Source: Taibaiella helva (GTDB lineage Bacteria > Bacteroidota > Bacteroidia > Chitinophagales > Chitinophagaceae). Taken from it: a stretch of 64,000 bases of DNA. The stretch is from assembly GCF_003545695.1 (NCBI RefSeq), contig NZ_QUZZ01000012.1, positions 90,545 through 154,544 of the forward strand, read 5' to 3'. The position numbers and the translations under genes are program-made. How positions within the stretch are numbered: position 1 is the first letter of the stretch; every line of letters starts with the position of its first letter. Of the stretch, positions 54,978 through 63,324 are shown in pieces. The notes under the pieces were generated by a model. That model searched no databases, was not told the origin of the DNA, and saw only the letters and a list, made by a program, of their open reading frames with translations.

Positions 54978-55688
54978 TTATTCGGTGAATTTATAACCGA
55001 CCCCGCGTACCGAATGGAAATGCCGCGGATTGCGGGTATCCTTTTCAAAATACTTTCGGAAATTGAGGATGAAGTTGTCAATGGTACGTGTGGTGGGATA
55101 AACGTTGTAACCCCATACCACCTGCAGGATATGCTCCCGGGAAACGACCTCGTTCTTGTGCTCTACCAGCAGCTTGAGCAGGGCGATCTCCTTCTTGCTC
55201 AGCTCCAGGTTCTTACCGTCCTTGTCTTTGCCCGACTGCGCTGTGAAATCGATCCTGCACCGCCCGAAAGTATAAACATCCGGCGCCGCATTTCTTTCCT
55301 TCAGCTTTTTATTTTTGACCACCAGCTTCTCTACCCGCAGCAACAGCTCCTCCAGGTTGAAGGGTTTGGTCATATAGTCGTCCCCACCCTTTTTCAGCCC
55401 TTCAATACGATCGGCGCCGCTGTTGCGTGCCGACAGGAAAAGGATCGGCACTTCATTATTCTGCATGCGGATATTTTCGCATACGGTAATACCATCCATT
55501 TCGGGCAGCATGATATCGAGTATGATCAGGTCGAAATATTCGTTCTTGACAGCCTTAAGCACCGCAGCGCCGTTGTCGACGGTGGTTACTTCGTAGCCTT
55601 CCAGTTCCAGGTTCAGCTTGATCGCTTCCCTGAGGCTTTCCTCATCTTCCACTACCAGCAAAGAGGCTTTGGGATCGCTTTTGGTCAT
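54978..55688 (-). CDS. OmpR/PhoB-family response regulator
   Basis: 236 residues. Receiver domain 1-125 with the phosphorylated Asp at D58 (LIILDIMLPEMDG), K108 (TKPF) and a winged-helix DNA-binding domain at about 135-235 (ISxEH...VVWGYNVYPTTRTIDNFI, VRGVGYKF). No sensor kinase gene is adjacent in this window. In Bacteroidota similar regulators (RprY type) are linked to outer-membrane stress, but the target here is unknown. Confidence 0.92.
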   Translation of the reverse strand: MTKSDPKASLLVVEDEESLREAIKLNLELEGYEVTTVDNGAAVLKAVKNEYFDLIILDIMLPEMDGITVCENIRMQNNEVPILFLSARNSGADRIEGLKKGGDDYMTKPFNLEELLLRVEKLVVKNKKLKERNAAPDVYTFGRCRIDFTAQSGKDKDGKNLELSKKEIALLKLLVEHKNEVVSREHILQVVWGYNVYPTTRTIDNFILNFRKYFEKDTRNPRHFHSVRGVGYKFTE

Positions 55689-55705
55689 AAGAAACAGCGG
55701 AGCGT

Positions 55706-56090
55706 TTAAAATTGCTGCAAAGGTAGCAAGTTAGCCAGGGAAACAGCAAATAGCGGTATTGGCGATTGTAATAGTTCTGTCATTTTTGGACGCGGGGCAG
55801 GCCATTGCGGGCAGAGATAAAGAACAGGAGGGGTTTTCGATGTGCCGCCCCTGTTGTTGAGCCTTAGAGACGTTGCCTGCAACGTCTTTGCAGAATGGTA
55901 TATCCTGATATTGTTGTAGAAACGTCGCACGCAACTTCCTTACAGATGGGTTACCGCTGCTCTTATTTGTGTGGAGACGTTGCATGCAATGTTTTCAGAC
56001 AGGCATACCTCCGTTGTTATTTGTGTAGAGACGTTGCATGCAACGTCTCTGCCACGCAACCCATCTAAACAACATGTCCGCAAACAGTGC
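55706..56090. other. Gene-free region holding a palindromic repeat array
   Basis: 385 bp between the response regulator and the deoxynucleoside kinase. The frames that cross it consist of translated repeats and are not considered coding. See the repeat at 55868-56050. Confidence 0.6.
55868..56050. repeat. Four-copy array of AGACGTTGCxxGCAACGTCT palindromes
   Basis: Copies at 55868-55887 (nearly perfect), 55918-55938 (degenerate), 55974-55995 (one arm decayed) and 56027-56050 (perfect 24-bp palindrome). Centres are about 50-56 bp apart. The sequences between copies are similar to each other (ATTTGTGT before copies 3 and 4), so this is a tandem array of ~53-bp units. I recall GTAGAGACGTTGCATGCAACGTCTCTAC-like elements as interspersed repeats in other genomes. 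Confidence 0.8.
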
Positions 56091-56723
56091 CTAGAAAAGG
56101 CCGTTGATCTGGGCATCGATCTTGCCGATGATGCGTGCAAAACCGTCTTCGGTCTCGTCAAAATTGATCTCATCGCTTTCGATGACCAGCAGCGGACCGT
56201 CGTCGTATTTATCGATCCAGTTGTTGTAATGCTCGTTAAGGCGTTTCAGGTAATCCAGGCGGATATTTTCCTCATATTCCCGCCCCCTTTTCTGGATGCG
56301 GTCGACGAGTGTGGGAATGGAAGCTTTGAGATAGATGAGCAGATCGGGCGGGCTGACCATCTTTTTCAGGGTCTGGAAAAACTGTGCATAGTTTTCAAAA
56401 TCCCGCCGCGACATCAGCCCCATTTCATGCAGGTTGGGCGCAAAGATGTGTGCATCCTCGTATATGGTACGGTCCTGGATCACGGTATGCTTCCCGTTCT
56501 GGATCTCCAGCAGCTGCCGCAGCCGGCTATTGAGGAAGTAAACCTGCAGGTTGAAGGACCAGCGCTGCATATCGTTGTAAAAATCGTTGAGATAAGGATT
56601 ATCCTCGGTCGATTCAAACTGCGGTGTCCATTTGTAGTGCTTAGCCAGCATCTGGGTCAGTGTCGTCTTTCCCGCCCCTATATTTCCGGCGATGGCGACA
56701 TGTTTTATCTTTCTTTGAGGCAT
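56091..56723 (-). CDS. Deoxynucleoside kinase (dNK/dGK-dAK family)
   Basis: 210 residues. P-loop GNIGAGKTT at residues 13-21, the QDRTIYEDAHIFA segment with the conserved acidic/basic catalytic pair (DR), and the LID-like KRGREYEENI. It phosphorylates deoxynucleosides for nucleotide salvage, probably purine deoxynucleosides as in related Gram-positive enzymes. The stop codon lies next to the palindromic repeat array. Confidence 0.9.
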   Translation of the reverse strand: MPQRKIKHVAIAGNIGAGKTTLTQMLAKHYKWTPQFESTEDNPYLNDFYNDMQRWSFNLQVYFLNSRLRQLLEIQNGKHTVIQDRTIYEDAHIFAPNLHEMGLMSRRDFENYAQFFQTLKKMVSPPDLLIYLKASIPTLVDRIQKRGREYEENIRLDYLKRLNEHYNNWIDKYDDGPLLVIESDEINFDETEDGFARIIGKIDAQINGLF

Positions 56724-56937
56724 TAGTACTGGCGTGAGTGCTTTTAAAACAGGTGCGCTAACCTTCCGTTAAGAGCGCCGGGTGATCAGGGCCAAAATTA
56801 AACGTTTTTTTTTCTGCTGCATAAAAAGAAAACCATGCTTCTATCGATAACATCATTTGGGCGGTCCGGATACAATGCAGCCCGCTAAAATACCGGAAAA
56901 CTTGGTAAATTAGCAGTTCATTTATACCAACACTGCT

Positions 56938-57393
56938 ATGAAACCAACCGTATTCCTGTTGTCAGGCGCGCTGTTCCTGGCCGGAAGCTGCGCCACATTC
57001 AAAGGCAGCGTTCCGTCATCAAAAACCGAAAGCACGCCGCTCGCTGTGCTGAACGGCAGCTGGACCCTTGATCTGCTCGCTGCACCGGGCGCATCGCTGG
57101 ACAGCCTGTACCCGGGGCGAAAGCCGGAGCTGACCTTCGACACCGATAAAAAGCGTTTCAGCGGCTATACCGGTTGCAACGGCCTTAATGGCCCACTGGT
57201 AAGCTCAGACCACACTATCAGCTTCCGCGGCGACATCGCACTCACTATGATGGCCTGTCCCGGCGAAGGCGAGAATACCTTCCTGCAGCAATTGAAACGG
57301 ATCAACAAGTATGATGTCAGCAGGGATGGTAGCACACTCACCTTTATCCAGGGCGACATTGCACTGATGCGCTTTCACCGCAATAAGAAATGA
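56938..57393 (+). CDS. META/HslJ-domain lipoprotein
   Basis: 151 residues with a signal peptide and lipobox L-A-G-S-C (Cys18). The META domain is clear from GSWTLDLLAA, FSGYTGCNGLNGP and LTMMACPGEGE. HslJ/META proteins are envelope lipoproteins of unknown exact function, some linked to heat shock or antibiotic tolerance. Located alone between the deoxynucleoside kinase and the MtfA-like gene. Confidence 0.82.
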   Translation: MKPTVFLLSGALFLAGSCATFKGSVPSSKTESTPLAVLNGSWTLDLLAAPGASLDSLYPGRKPELTFDTDKKRFSGYTGCNGLNGPLVSSDHTISFRGDIALTMMACPGEGENTFLQQLKRINKYDVSRDGSTLTFIQGDIALMRFHRNKK

Positions 57394-57511
57394 TGCCTTA
57401 TCAGCTGGAGCGTAAAACGCGGGTCCCCGCGCCGCTTACCGGCACAAATCTCCTCGCCGTCATTTCACCTATAGGGAAGCAGCTATAAGAAGCAGCTCCC
57501 CTGCTTAGCCC

Positions 57512-58276
57512 TCAGCGGCGGTATACCTGGTCCAGGATGGTATAAAGCTCAGGATGGTGCTCTTTGAGGAATTGCGGTTTCTGAAAAAAATATTCGGAGA
57601 GGACGGCAAAAAATTCGGCCTCATTCGTTCCCGCATAAGGATTAAGGTCTGATGCGCCTTCCCGTATGGCGCGGATAGCGCGGTGCATCTGGCTGATCCA
57701 GGGCGCCACGAGCGCCTTCGGGATCATATATTCCGGCACGCCGTCGGTGGCCCCATCCGCCTTATCGAGCAGGTGTACAAACTCATGAATTCCCGTATTC
57801 CCGGCGCCCCGCTGCTCAAAGCCTGCCCGGAGCGAAGGTTGAGAAAGGATCATCATCCTATGCATAGCGCCGTCGCCCACCATACCCAGCACATTGCGTT
57901 CTTCTGCTTCATGATCAAAATCCTTGCTGAAGGTGCCGGGATACAGCAGCACTTCGTCGAGGTTGTTGTAGGCCCAGTCGTCAAAATGAAAAATGGGGAT
58001 AATCGCGCTGGACGCTACATACAGCCGGTCAAGCTCTGTAACGGCCACTCCGTCTACCGGCGATATCCGCGTAGTGTCGAGGAAATGCTTTACCCTGCTG
58101 CGAAAGCGTTCCTGGCCGGCGGCATCCAGGCGCTTGTAAAAGGACACATGGGTTTCCAGCGCCGCGTGCACCTCGTCCGGCGCCATCGCGGCGGGCTGCA
58201 GGTCGGGCGGGCTTTTCTTTTTACGGAAAAGACGCAGGATAAGAAGAAGAATCAGTATAATGAGCAGAATCCGCAT
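57512..58276 (-). CDS. mtfA: Zinc-dependent peptidase of the MtfA family
   Basis: 254 residues. The N-terminus is a membrane helix (MRILLIILILLLILRLF). The zinc motif H164-E165-x-x-H168 (GIHEFVHLLDKADG) and the downstream Glu in NEAEFFAVLSEYFF give the metalloprotease site as in E. coli MtfA, which regulates the PTS glucose repressor Mlc. No Mlc homologue is in this window, so the role here is open. Confidence 0.85.
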   Translation of the reverse strand: MRILLIILILLLILRLFRKKKSPPDLQPAAMAPDEVHAALETHVSFYKRLDAAGQERFRSRVKHFLDTTRISPVDGVAVTELDRLYVASSAIIPIFHFDDWAYNNLDEVLLYPGTFSKDFDHEAEERNVLGMVGDGAMHRMMILSQPSLRAGFEQRGAGNTGIHEFVHLLDKADGATDGVPEYMIPKALVAPWISQMHRAIRAIREGASDLNPYAGTNEAEFFAVLSEYFFQKPQFLKEHHPELYTILDQVYRR

Positions 58277-58416
58277 ACGCTTTGTCTTTTTGATTTAATG
58301 GACGAACAATATTACCGGTTTTTCCAGGCAGATGAAGACTATCGTCCGGTCCCTTTGCCGCAACAACATTCCGAAGGTAATGTTGTTTTATATTCGCCCT
58401 ACAAAAAATCATCACT

Positions 58417-58659
58417 ATGTGGCTGGAACAGAATAAACAACTCTATCGTGCCTTTTCCTTCAGGGATTTTAAAGAGGCTTTTTCCTTTATGACCCGGGTC
58501 GCCGACCTGGCCGAAAAAATGGATCATCACCCCACCTGGACCAATACCTACAATAAAGTGGAAATATGGCTCAGCACGCATGATGCCGGCAATGTGGTCA
58601 CACAAAAAGATGAGGACATGGCCGATGCGATCGATAAGCTGGTACCGCCGGAAGCATAG
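58417..58659 (+). CDS. Pterin-4a-carbinolamine dehydratase-like protein
   Basis: 80 residues, shorter than most members (about 95-115). The signature E-K-M-D-H-H-P-x-W-x-N-x-Y-N-K-V with the downstream W-x-S-T-H and D is intact. It would dehydrate 4a-hydroxytetrahydropterin during aromatic amino acid hydroxylation or moonlight in transcription; no hydroxylase gene is nearby. Confidence 0.85.
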   Translation: MWLEQNKQLYRAFSFRDFKEAFSFMTRVADLAEKMDHHPTWTNTYNKVEIWLSTHDAGNVVTQKDEDMADAIDKLVPPEA

Positions 58660-59056
58660 CAAGGCAACCCGCTCCTGTTAACGCTTTCCCTGCTGAACCT
58701 GCAATAATATCGTCCGTCCTCAGGCGAATAGGGATAGGTGTGGGGCTGCCCCCCAACGCATTCCTCCCGGTTCACGCATAGTACCCGCGCCGCCAGCGGT
58801 TGTCATAAAAAGACGACATGGATTGAAATAGCGCGTTGAACGGAAATCGACGGATTAATTCAGAAGACCGACCGGTATTGGTCCGGGAACGGGCTGCAAG
58901 GTATCCGTATATTTATACCCGGAGCGGTTAACAACAGCTTTCCCAAAAATGGCACAGTTCTTGTATTGGATTCAGGTAGTCGCATAAGTATTTCTTACCG
59001 GAGATGCTTTGCTACCCTTAACAGGACACGGCGATCAACTTTAATAATTTTAGGCC
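58660..59056. other. Intergenic region without recognised features
   Basis: 397 bp. The longest plus-strand frame is a dozen codons. A GGGG-CTG-CCCC hairpin near 58741-58756 has no T-run. Nothing else seen. Confidence 0.5.
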
Positions 59057-59191
59057 ATGAATACTCAAGAAAGAATCTACCTGGAGAACATGCCGGAATA
59101 CCAGCTTTATCAAAAGCTGCTGCGTACCGAAGCGAAGCTGATTGAGCTGATTTTGACGGTGAACCCTGAGGACGAACCTACCTTTGCCTGA
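59057..59191 (+). CDS. Very small helical protein (44 residues)
   Basis: ATG at 59057, TGA at 59189-59191. The sequence is MNTQERIYLENMPEYQLYQK followed by LLRTEAKLIELILTV and an acidic tail. It is strongly helical and amphipathic, unlike a random frame. No family recognised. First of a run of small genes reading the same way. Confidence 0.45.
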   Translation: MNTQERIYLENMPEYQLYQKLLRTEAKLIELILTVNPEDEPTFA

Positions 59192-59326
59192 ACGCGGCAA
59201 CCGTCAATACGAATCCGGTTTTGCATGATTGTTCTTCCCAGATATTTAAATAAATCTTAAATTTATACTGTTGTTGCCGCGTATGGCCCGGGCTTGTCGT
59301 AATTTTATGACACCAAACCATTAACT

Positions 59327-59584
59327 ATGCGCTACAACAGGACAATATTAACCCGGAGGCCGCCCTCCGAGGGGCAAATGGCCAGTATGCTCGGTCTTAC
59401 TCATGAAGAGTTCGCCAACCTGAATTGCAGTGAGCTGCGTACGGTAACAGACGACCGGGGTGAGCTGCTGCAGTACTATATTCACGTCAGCCCCTTTAAC
59501 CCGGAAGTGATCCTGGCCAAACTAAAAATGAACAACCGGCGGATGATCTATTTTTCACCTGATGCTTTTGAGTCCACGATCTGA
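59327..59584 (+). CDS. Small hypothetical protein (85 residues)
   Basis: No family recognised. The protein contains a mid-part LGLTHEEFANLNCSELRTVT and ends MNNRRMIYFSPDAFESTI. It has ordinary composition and its own terminator-like hairpin downstream. No signal peptide. Part of the small-gene run at 59.0-60.6 kb. Confidence 0.5.
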   Translation: MRYNRTILTRRPPSEGQMASMLGLTHEEFANLNCSELRTVTDDRGELLQYYIHVSPFNPEVILAKLKMNNRRMIYFSPDAFESTI

Positions 59585-59618
59585 ATTAATTATGGAAAGC
59601 AATTGGTTCATCTGCCCT

Positions 59619-59637
59619 GCCCTGCGGGGCTTTTTTA
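59619..59637 (+). terminator. Terminator after the 85-residue protein gene
   Basis: Short GCCC/GGGC stem with six T following. The stem is only four base pairs. Confidence 0.5.
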
Positions 59638-59770
59638 TTGCGGGAAAATAAGTTTGTCCTTTTTCCGTTTTAATCAGTACCTGCGCTGAACTGCCGCTAT
59701 GGTGAACCATCCCGGCTTTTGTTCGTTGTTGGTAGAAAATCGATAAATTACGGCAAAAGATTGGTCAATT

Positions 59771-60049
59771 ATGGAAGAGAACAACATGCGCAACAACACG
59801 GAAAACAAAATTCACATTGACGCGACAATAAAGATCGGCAGTTACGACATGCGCTTCAAAGCAACCGGCTACCGTACCGAGCAGGACAGCCTGTTTTCCG
59901 TTATCCTGTACGACCGGCTCTACGAGCTTCGCGGCAGCCCGCAGCAGGAAGAAGGTTATCAATGGCGTTTTGCGACAGAGAATCTGCTGCCGGAAGATCT
60001 GGCGACAATTATCGGACGGGAGATCGAAAAGGTGGCCATGAGAGCATAA
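59771..60049 (+). CDS. Small hypothetical protein (92 residues)
   Basis: Contains KIHIDATIKIGSYDMRFKAT, DSLFSVILYDRLYEL and a C-terminal helix EDLATIIGREIEKVAMRA. The mixed beta/alpha composition looks like a real small fold. No family recognised, no signal peptide. A good terminator follows. Confidence 0.55.
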   Translation: MEENNMRNNTENKIHIDATIKIGSYDMRFKATGYRTEQDSLFSVILYDRLYELRGSPQQEEGYQWRFATENLLPEDLATIIGREIEKVAMRA

Positions 60050-60087
60050 GGACACAAACGATGCCTATCTTACTAAAAATCAAACTG

Positions 60088-60114
60088 AAACGCCTTTATG
60101 GGCGTTTTTTTCAT
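60088..60114 (+). terminator. Terminator after the 92-residue protein gene
   Basis: AAACGCC (60088-60094) pairs with GGCGTTT (60101-60107), followed by a run of T. Confidence 0.8.
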
Positions 60115-60326
60115 GTCCGATCCACGCGTTTTATCCGTTAAAACCGGCAATAGTTACTATAATTATTCTTAAATAAACAAGATAAATACCTGTTGTAGGT
60201 ATATTTTGAGCTATCCTGTAGTAACTTTATGAGTATAAAAACACGGGGTTTATAAATTATAGACATTAAGGTTAATTTATATAAGCAAAACCCGTGACCT
60301 TTGCAGTTCTAATTGTTTAAAAGATC

Positions 60327-60551
60327 ATGCACAATCAACAGCTACCGACCATTGAGGTTTATCAGGACGAACAGAAAGACTGGCATTGGAGCATCAAGCA
60401 CCCATTTACCGGGGCGCTGCTGGGCAGCTCTGCGGCTTCCTTTTACGACCGCCAGGAGTGTATTGAGAACCTCAAGTTTTTTGGACGACTGATCACGGCC
60501 TATGCCGTGGCACAGGAAAAAGCATTTCAGACAGCATTTCAGCTGAGCTGA
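60327..60551 (+). CDS. DUF1508/YegP-like small protein (74 residues)
   Basis: The core IEVYQDEQKDWHWSIKHPFT followed by GALLGSSAASFYDRQECIENL resembles one DUF1508 repeat (aromatic-x-Y-x-D-x-x-x-x-W-x-W, then x-S-S-x-x-x-Y/F, then C-x-x-N/I). Function unknown. The upstream gene-free stretch (277 bp) is AT-rich, with TAACTTTA near 60222 as a possible -7 box. It has its own terminator. Confidence 0.55.
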   Translation: MHNQQLPTIEVYQDEQKDWHWSIKHPFTGALLGSSAASFYDRQECIENLKFFGRLITAYAVAQEKAFQTAFQLS

Positions 60552-60626
60552 TGGCGGCGAACATAATGCACGCAATAATGTTATATCAGAACCGTAGTAG
60601 GTTCTACGAGTAAAAGGTGAGTATGT

Positions 60627-60656
60627 GCCGGGTTATTTTTAGCCTGGCTTTTTTTA
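60627..60656 (+). terminator. Terminator after the DUF1508-like gene
   Basis: GCCGGG (60627-60632) pairs with CCTGGC (60643-60648, one G-T pair), followed by seven T. Confidence 0.65.
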
Positions 60657-60785
60657 TGCTCTTTGAACGCTGCTCAGACCGATCTCCAGGTTGCAGCTGT
60701 AGCAGAGCCACGAGAACTACCGGCACGATCTTTATCCTGTTCATGATTTGCGGTTCCGTTAAAAATGACTGGCATTGCACCAAGA

Positions 60786-60983
60786 TCAGCTTGCCTGCTT
60801 CTCTTTTTTGCTTCCGGCCAGGTAGAGTGCTGCACCTGCCACAAGCAGACCAATCTTAATAGCCCAGGCGGCGCCATCGCCCCAGAGATAGATCCAGGCC
60901 AGGATACGGGGCACACGATTAAAGAAATCAAGTATGATGGCCAGAAGGCTGATGATGGCCAGGAAAGAGCCGATCTTTTGCAT
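60786..60983 (-). CDS. Small two-span membrane protein (65 residues)
   Basis: Two hydrophobic helices: IGSFLAIISLLAIILDFF near the N-terminus and AWAIKIGLLVAGAALYLAG near the C-terminus, with RVPRILAWIYLWGDG between, ending in a charged SKKEKQAS. Frames on the opposite strand at the same place are not protein-like. Function unknown; a stress-response membrane protein of this size is common in Bacteroidota. Confidence 0.65.
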   Translation of the reverse strand: MQKIGSFLAIISLLAIILDFFNRVPRILAWIYLWGDGAAWAIKIGLLVAGAALYLAGSKKEKQAS

Positions 60984-61121
60984 AAAGAATAATGTTAAAA
61001 AAATGGTGTGGGGTATGGGGCTGTATCAAAATAATCAATAAATGTTTGTGCAGATTCCCGCCGGATGTCTGCGGCCCTGCGGAAACCATTACGCTATGGC
61101 TGCTTCCCGGTGGCAGCAGGT

Positions 61122-61745
61122 TCAGATCAGGCCGTACCGGGTGGCGAGCTTGATTACCGCAGTCATCGAGGCCGCATCGAATTTCTCAATAAGATTTTTC
61201 CTGTGGCTCTCCACGGTATGGGTGCTGATGAATAGCTGCGCAGCTACCTGTCCTGTGGTCATGCCTTTGCTCACCAGCTCCATGATCTCTTTTTCCCGCC
61301 GTGTGACCTGCGGTATCTCCACCAGGTCGCCTTCCCCGACCTGGCTCATGATCTCCTGTGTCTTACGGCAAAGATAAGGGCGCCCGTCCAGGGTGGTATG
61401 GATCGCTGTAATGATCTCTTCCCCTACGGAGTTTTTCAGCACGTAACCATTCGCACCGGCTTGCAGTATGTTCCTGATCACCGGGCGTTCATTGTGTATG
61501 CTCAGGGTGATAATACGCGTCTCTTTATCCTGCCGGCGCAGCTGCCGGCAGATATCGGCTCCGCTGATGTCGGGCAGGTTAATGTCCAATAACACTACAT
61601 TGGGCTCCAGCTCCTTTATGGCCTTAAGACCTGCCTTGCCCGTACCGAAACACCCGGCAAGCATCATGTCATCACGGCTGGAAAGCAGGTTTTTCAAGCC
61701 TTCCAGCACAATAGGATGATCGTCTATTACCATTACTTTGATCAT
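61122..61745 (-). CDS. NarL/FixJ-family response regulator
   Basis: 207 residues. Receiver domain with DDH at 8-10, the phosphorylation site D54 (VLLDINLPD) and VLKNS; LuxR-type HTH at about residues 145-207 (VTRREKEIMELVSKGMTTGQVA, STHTVESHRKNLIEKF). No sensor kinase is adjacent in this window. Divergent to the lipoprotein gene at 61920, with a perfect 26-bp palindrome between them that could be its binding site. Confidence 0.92.
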   Translation of the reverse strand: MIKVMVIDDHPIVLEGLKNLLSSRDDMMLAGCFGTGKAGLKAIKELEPNVVLLDINLPDISGADICRQLRRQDKETRIITLSIHNERPVIRNILQAGANGYVLKNSVGEEIITAIHTTLDGRPYLCRKTQEIMSQVGEGDLVEIPQVTRREKEIMELVSKGMTTGQVAAQLFISTHTVESHRKNLIEKFDAASMTAVIKLATRYGLI

Positions 61746-61854
61746 ATCTTTCCTTCATTTGATTCCCCGGCGCTCCGGATGTAAGCAAGCGGATATAGGG
61801 ATCTCCTGATCTTGCTGCTGCAAAACTACCATTATCTGCAGGGAATAAAATCAC

Positions 61855-61880
61855 GGATTCCGGGGATATCCCCGGAATCC
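61855..61880. promoter_or_regulatory. Perfect 26-bp palindrome, candidate operator
   Basis: GGATTCCGGGGAT at 61855-61867 is followed directly by its reverse complement at 61868-61880. It covers the position where the -33 element of the promoter at 61889-61896 would be. Confidence 0.6.
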
Positions 61881-61888
61881 GTTCTGCC

Positions 61889-61896
61889 TACTTTTG
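61889..61896 (+). promoter_or_regulatory. TACTTTTG -7 box for the lipoprotein gene
   Basis: Exact TAnnTTTG match, 23 bp before the ATG at 61920 and 8 bp after the palindrome. Confidence 0.6.
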
Positions 61897-61919
61897 TCTT
61901 CGTAAAAAAACACGTACAA

Positions 61920-62420
61920 ATGAAAAAAGTGACTGTAAAGAACATTGCGCTGATGAGCCTTCTCGCCCTTCTTTCTCTCTTTATTGCCAGCTGCGGCTCG
62001 CAGGACCCTGCCGATTACAACAACAAGCTGATGGCCCTGATGAACGGGCATACCAAAAGCATGAACGATATGAATACAGCAATGATGAGCCAGGACTATA
62101 CCAAAGCCGAAACTGTGCGCAAGGAATGGTCGGGCAAGCTGGCCCAATCAATTGCGGAAGTGGACAAGATCAAGCCGCTTAGCGACGATGAAGGTCTGAG
62201 GGCTGCCGTAGCAGGGGGCCTGAAGGGCTACAAGAAGCTGATGGACGAAGATTATAAGCAGCTTATTGCGCTCCGCATACAGCAGAAGAATGGCAACAAC
62301 ACTATAGCCCCGCAGGTAGATGCCTTGCTGGAGCAGGTGAACAAGGACTTCGAAGCTATTGGCGCAAAGATCAACCAGGCGGGAACAGCTTTCGAAAACA
62401 AGTACAGTAAAGGCAGATAA
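61920..62420 (+). CDS. Helical lipoprotein
   Basis: 166 residues from the ATG at 61920; 36 upstream in-frame codons overlap the operator and promoter and are rejected. Signal peptide with lipobox F-I-A-S-C (Cys25). The mature part is helical with repeated Lys, Met and Gln (NNKLMALMNGHTKSMNDMNT, LDQL-like helices), resembling LIC12162/DUF-type periplasmic four-helix proteins but not matched to a named family. Probably controlled through the palindrome upstream. Confidence 0.72.
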   Translation: MKKVTVKNIALMSLLALLSLFIASCGSQDPADYNNKLMALMNGHTKSMNDMNTAMMSQDYTKAETVRKEWSGKLAQSIAEVDKIKPLSDDEGLRAAVAGGLKGYKKLMDEDYKQLIALRIQQKNGNNTIAPQVDALLEQVNKDFEAIGAKINQAGTAFENKYSKGR

Positions 62421-62453
62421 TACCAGGATAGCGCGCAATAAAGCCCGGAAGCC

Positions 62454-62481
62454 ATACGCCACCCCTTACAAGGTGGCGTAT
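62454..62481. terminator. Terminator between convergent genes
   Basis: ATACGCCACC (62454-62463) pairs with GGTGGCGTAT (62472-62481) around an 8-nt loop. Confidence 0.6.
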
Positions 62482-62572
62482 AGTGCTTTCCTGCTTTTTA
62501 TAGCGCAACGCTTTTGTGGTTGCTCCCGGTAAATCACCGGCAATATACTCTTTTTCGCAATATAGGTTCTTG

Positions 62573-63037
62573 CTAAGAGAATACTAGTGTTGCTGTGCCA
62601 CCAGGAAAAGGAGGCGGCGTATAGACACCGTTGAATTGCGAACGAGAACACCGTACACAGTCACCATTGCTTACGGAGTAAGCAAGCAGGCTAGTAGCGA
62701 AGCCCGGACAGGCGCCATAGGGGAAAAACAGAGGGCTGGGAAAGCCACAAGTCCCCGCAGGATAAAGGTAAATACCGGATATTAATGCGGGACCAGACGA
62801 CCAGCCGGGGATACCGGCTGAGACATCAAACACTACCGTTCCTGTGGTATTGATCATAGTGCTGGTGTAAGAAGCAGATACGCCGCATGTCGAAAGGCTG
62901 CCTACAGCAACAAGGTGGAGCTCGCAGCCTGTCATATTGGTAATAATTACTTTACCCGCCGGCTGCGCCTTAAGCACTCCGGGCACAATCAGGGCAGCGC
63001 AGAACAGGAGCGCAAAAAGTAACGTGTTCTTTTTCAT
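62573..63037 (-). CDS. Small Cys-rich exported protein
   Basis: 154 residues with a signal peptide ending near GVLKAQP. The mature part has seven cysteines (CELHLV, STCGV, GTCGF, GACPGF, GDCVRCS) and many Gly, Ser, Pro and Tyr, suggesting a disulfide-stabilised extracellular protein. No family recognised. It is transcribed away from the lanthipeptide precursors next to it; a functional link is only positional. Confidence 0.6.
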   Translation of the reverse strand: MKKNTLLFALLFCAALIVPGVLKAQPAGKVIITNMTGCELHLVAVGSLSTCGVSASYTSTMINTTGTVVFDVSAGIPGWSSGPALISGIYLYPAGTCGFPSPLFFPYGACPGFATSLLAYSVSNGDCVRCSRSQFNGVYTPPPFPGGTATLVFS

Positions 63038-63324
63038 AAATCAATTGTTTAAGGGTGAAATAAAACGGTCGCGTCTTATAACGGCGACCACCCAACGAAA
63101 TAAAAAATTTCATCCCGGACCAAAAAACAGAAGTACATAACTGTGCGACTTCACTTCACAGTTGGCTGTCCCGGATACATAACTCTTTGACATAAGGCCA
63201 CCATATTCCGGCAGCTTTGTTGTGTTTTTTTGCGTTTGCAGCGCTTGAGGCGTAACCTGTGCATGCACTGAAAAAAAATTGCAGTGGCAGAAGTGAGCTT
63301 TAGGTTCTCCTAAAGTTCATCACA
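63038..63324. other. Intergenic region between the exported protein and lanthipeptide loci
   Basis: 287 bp, AT-rich. Contains an inverted repeat AACTGTG-N11-CACAGTT at 63139-63163 and the block shared with the next precursor at 63266-63307. Confidence 0.4.
63266..63307 (+). promoter_or_regulatory. Conserved upstream block, copy A
   Basis: CACTG, 11 nt, CAGTGG, then AGAAGTGAGCTTTAGGTTC. It matches copy B at 63499-63541 closely and sits 18 bp before the start of the frameshifted precursor. Confidence 0.6.

Noticed and set aside
55868..56050. CRISPR-like array
   Set aside because: The repeated core is a palindrome, the copies differ in sequence, the intervening segments resemble each other, there are only four units and no cas genes are nearby.
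60604..60744. 46-codon minus-strand frame with a hydrophobic N-terminus
   Set aside because: Its end overlaps the terminator of the DUF1508-like gene and no promoter or homology was recognised.
63139..63163. Inverted repeat AACTGTG-N11-CACAGTT as a third copy of the lanthipeptide operator
   Set aside because: Half-sites differ from CACTG/CAGTG and the surrounding bases do not match copies A and B, so a common origin is not supported.
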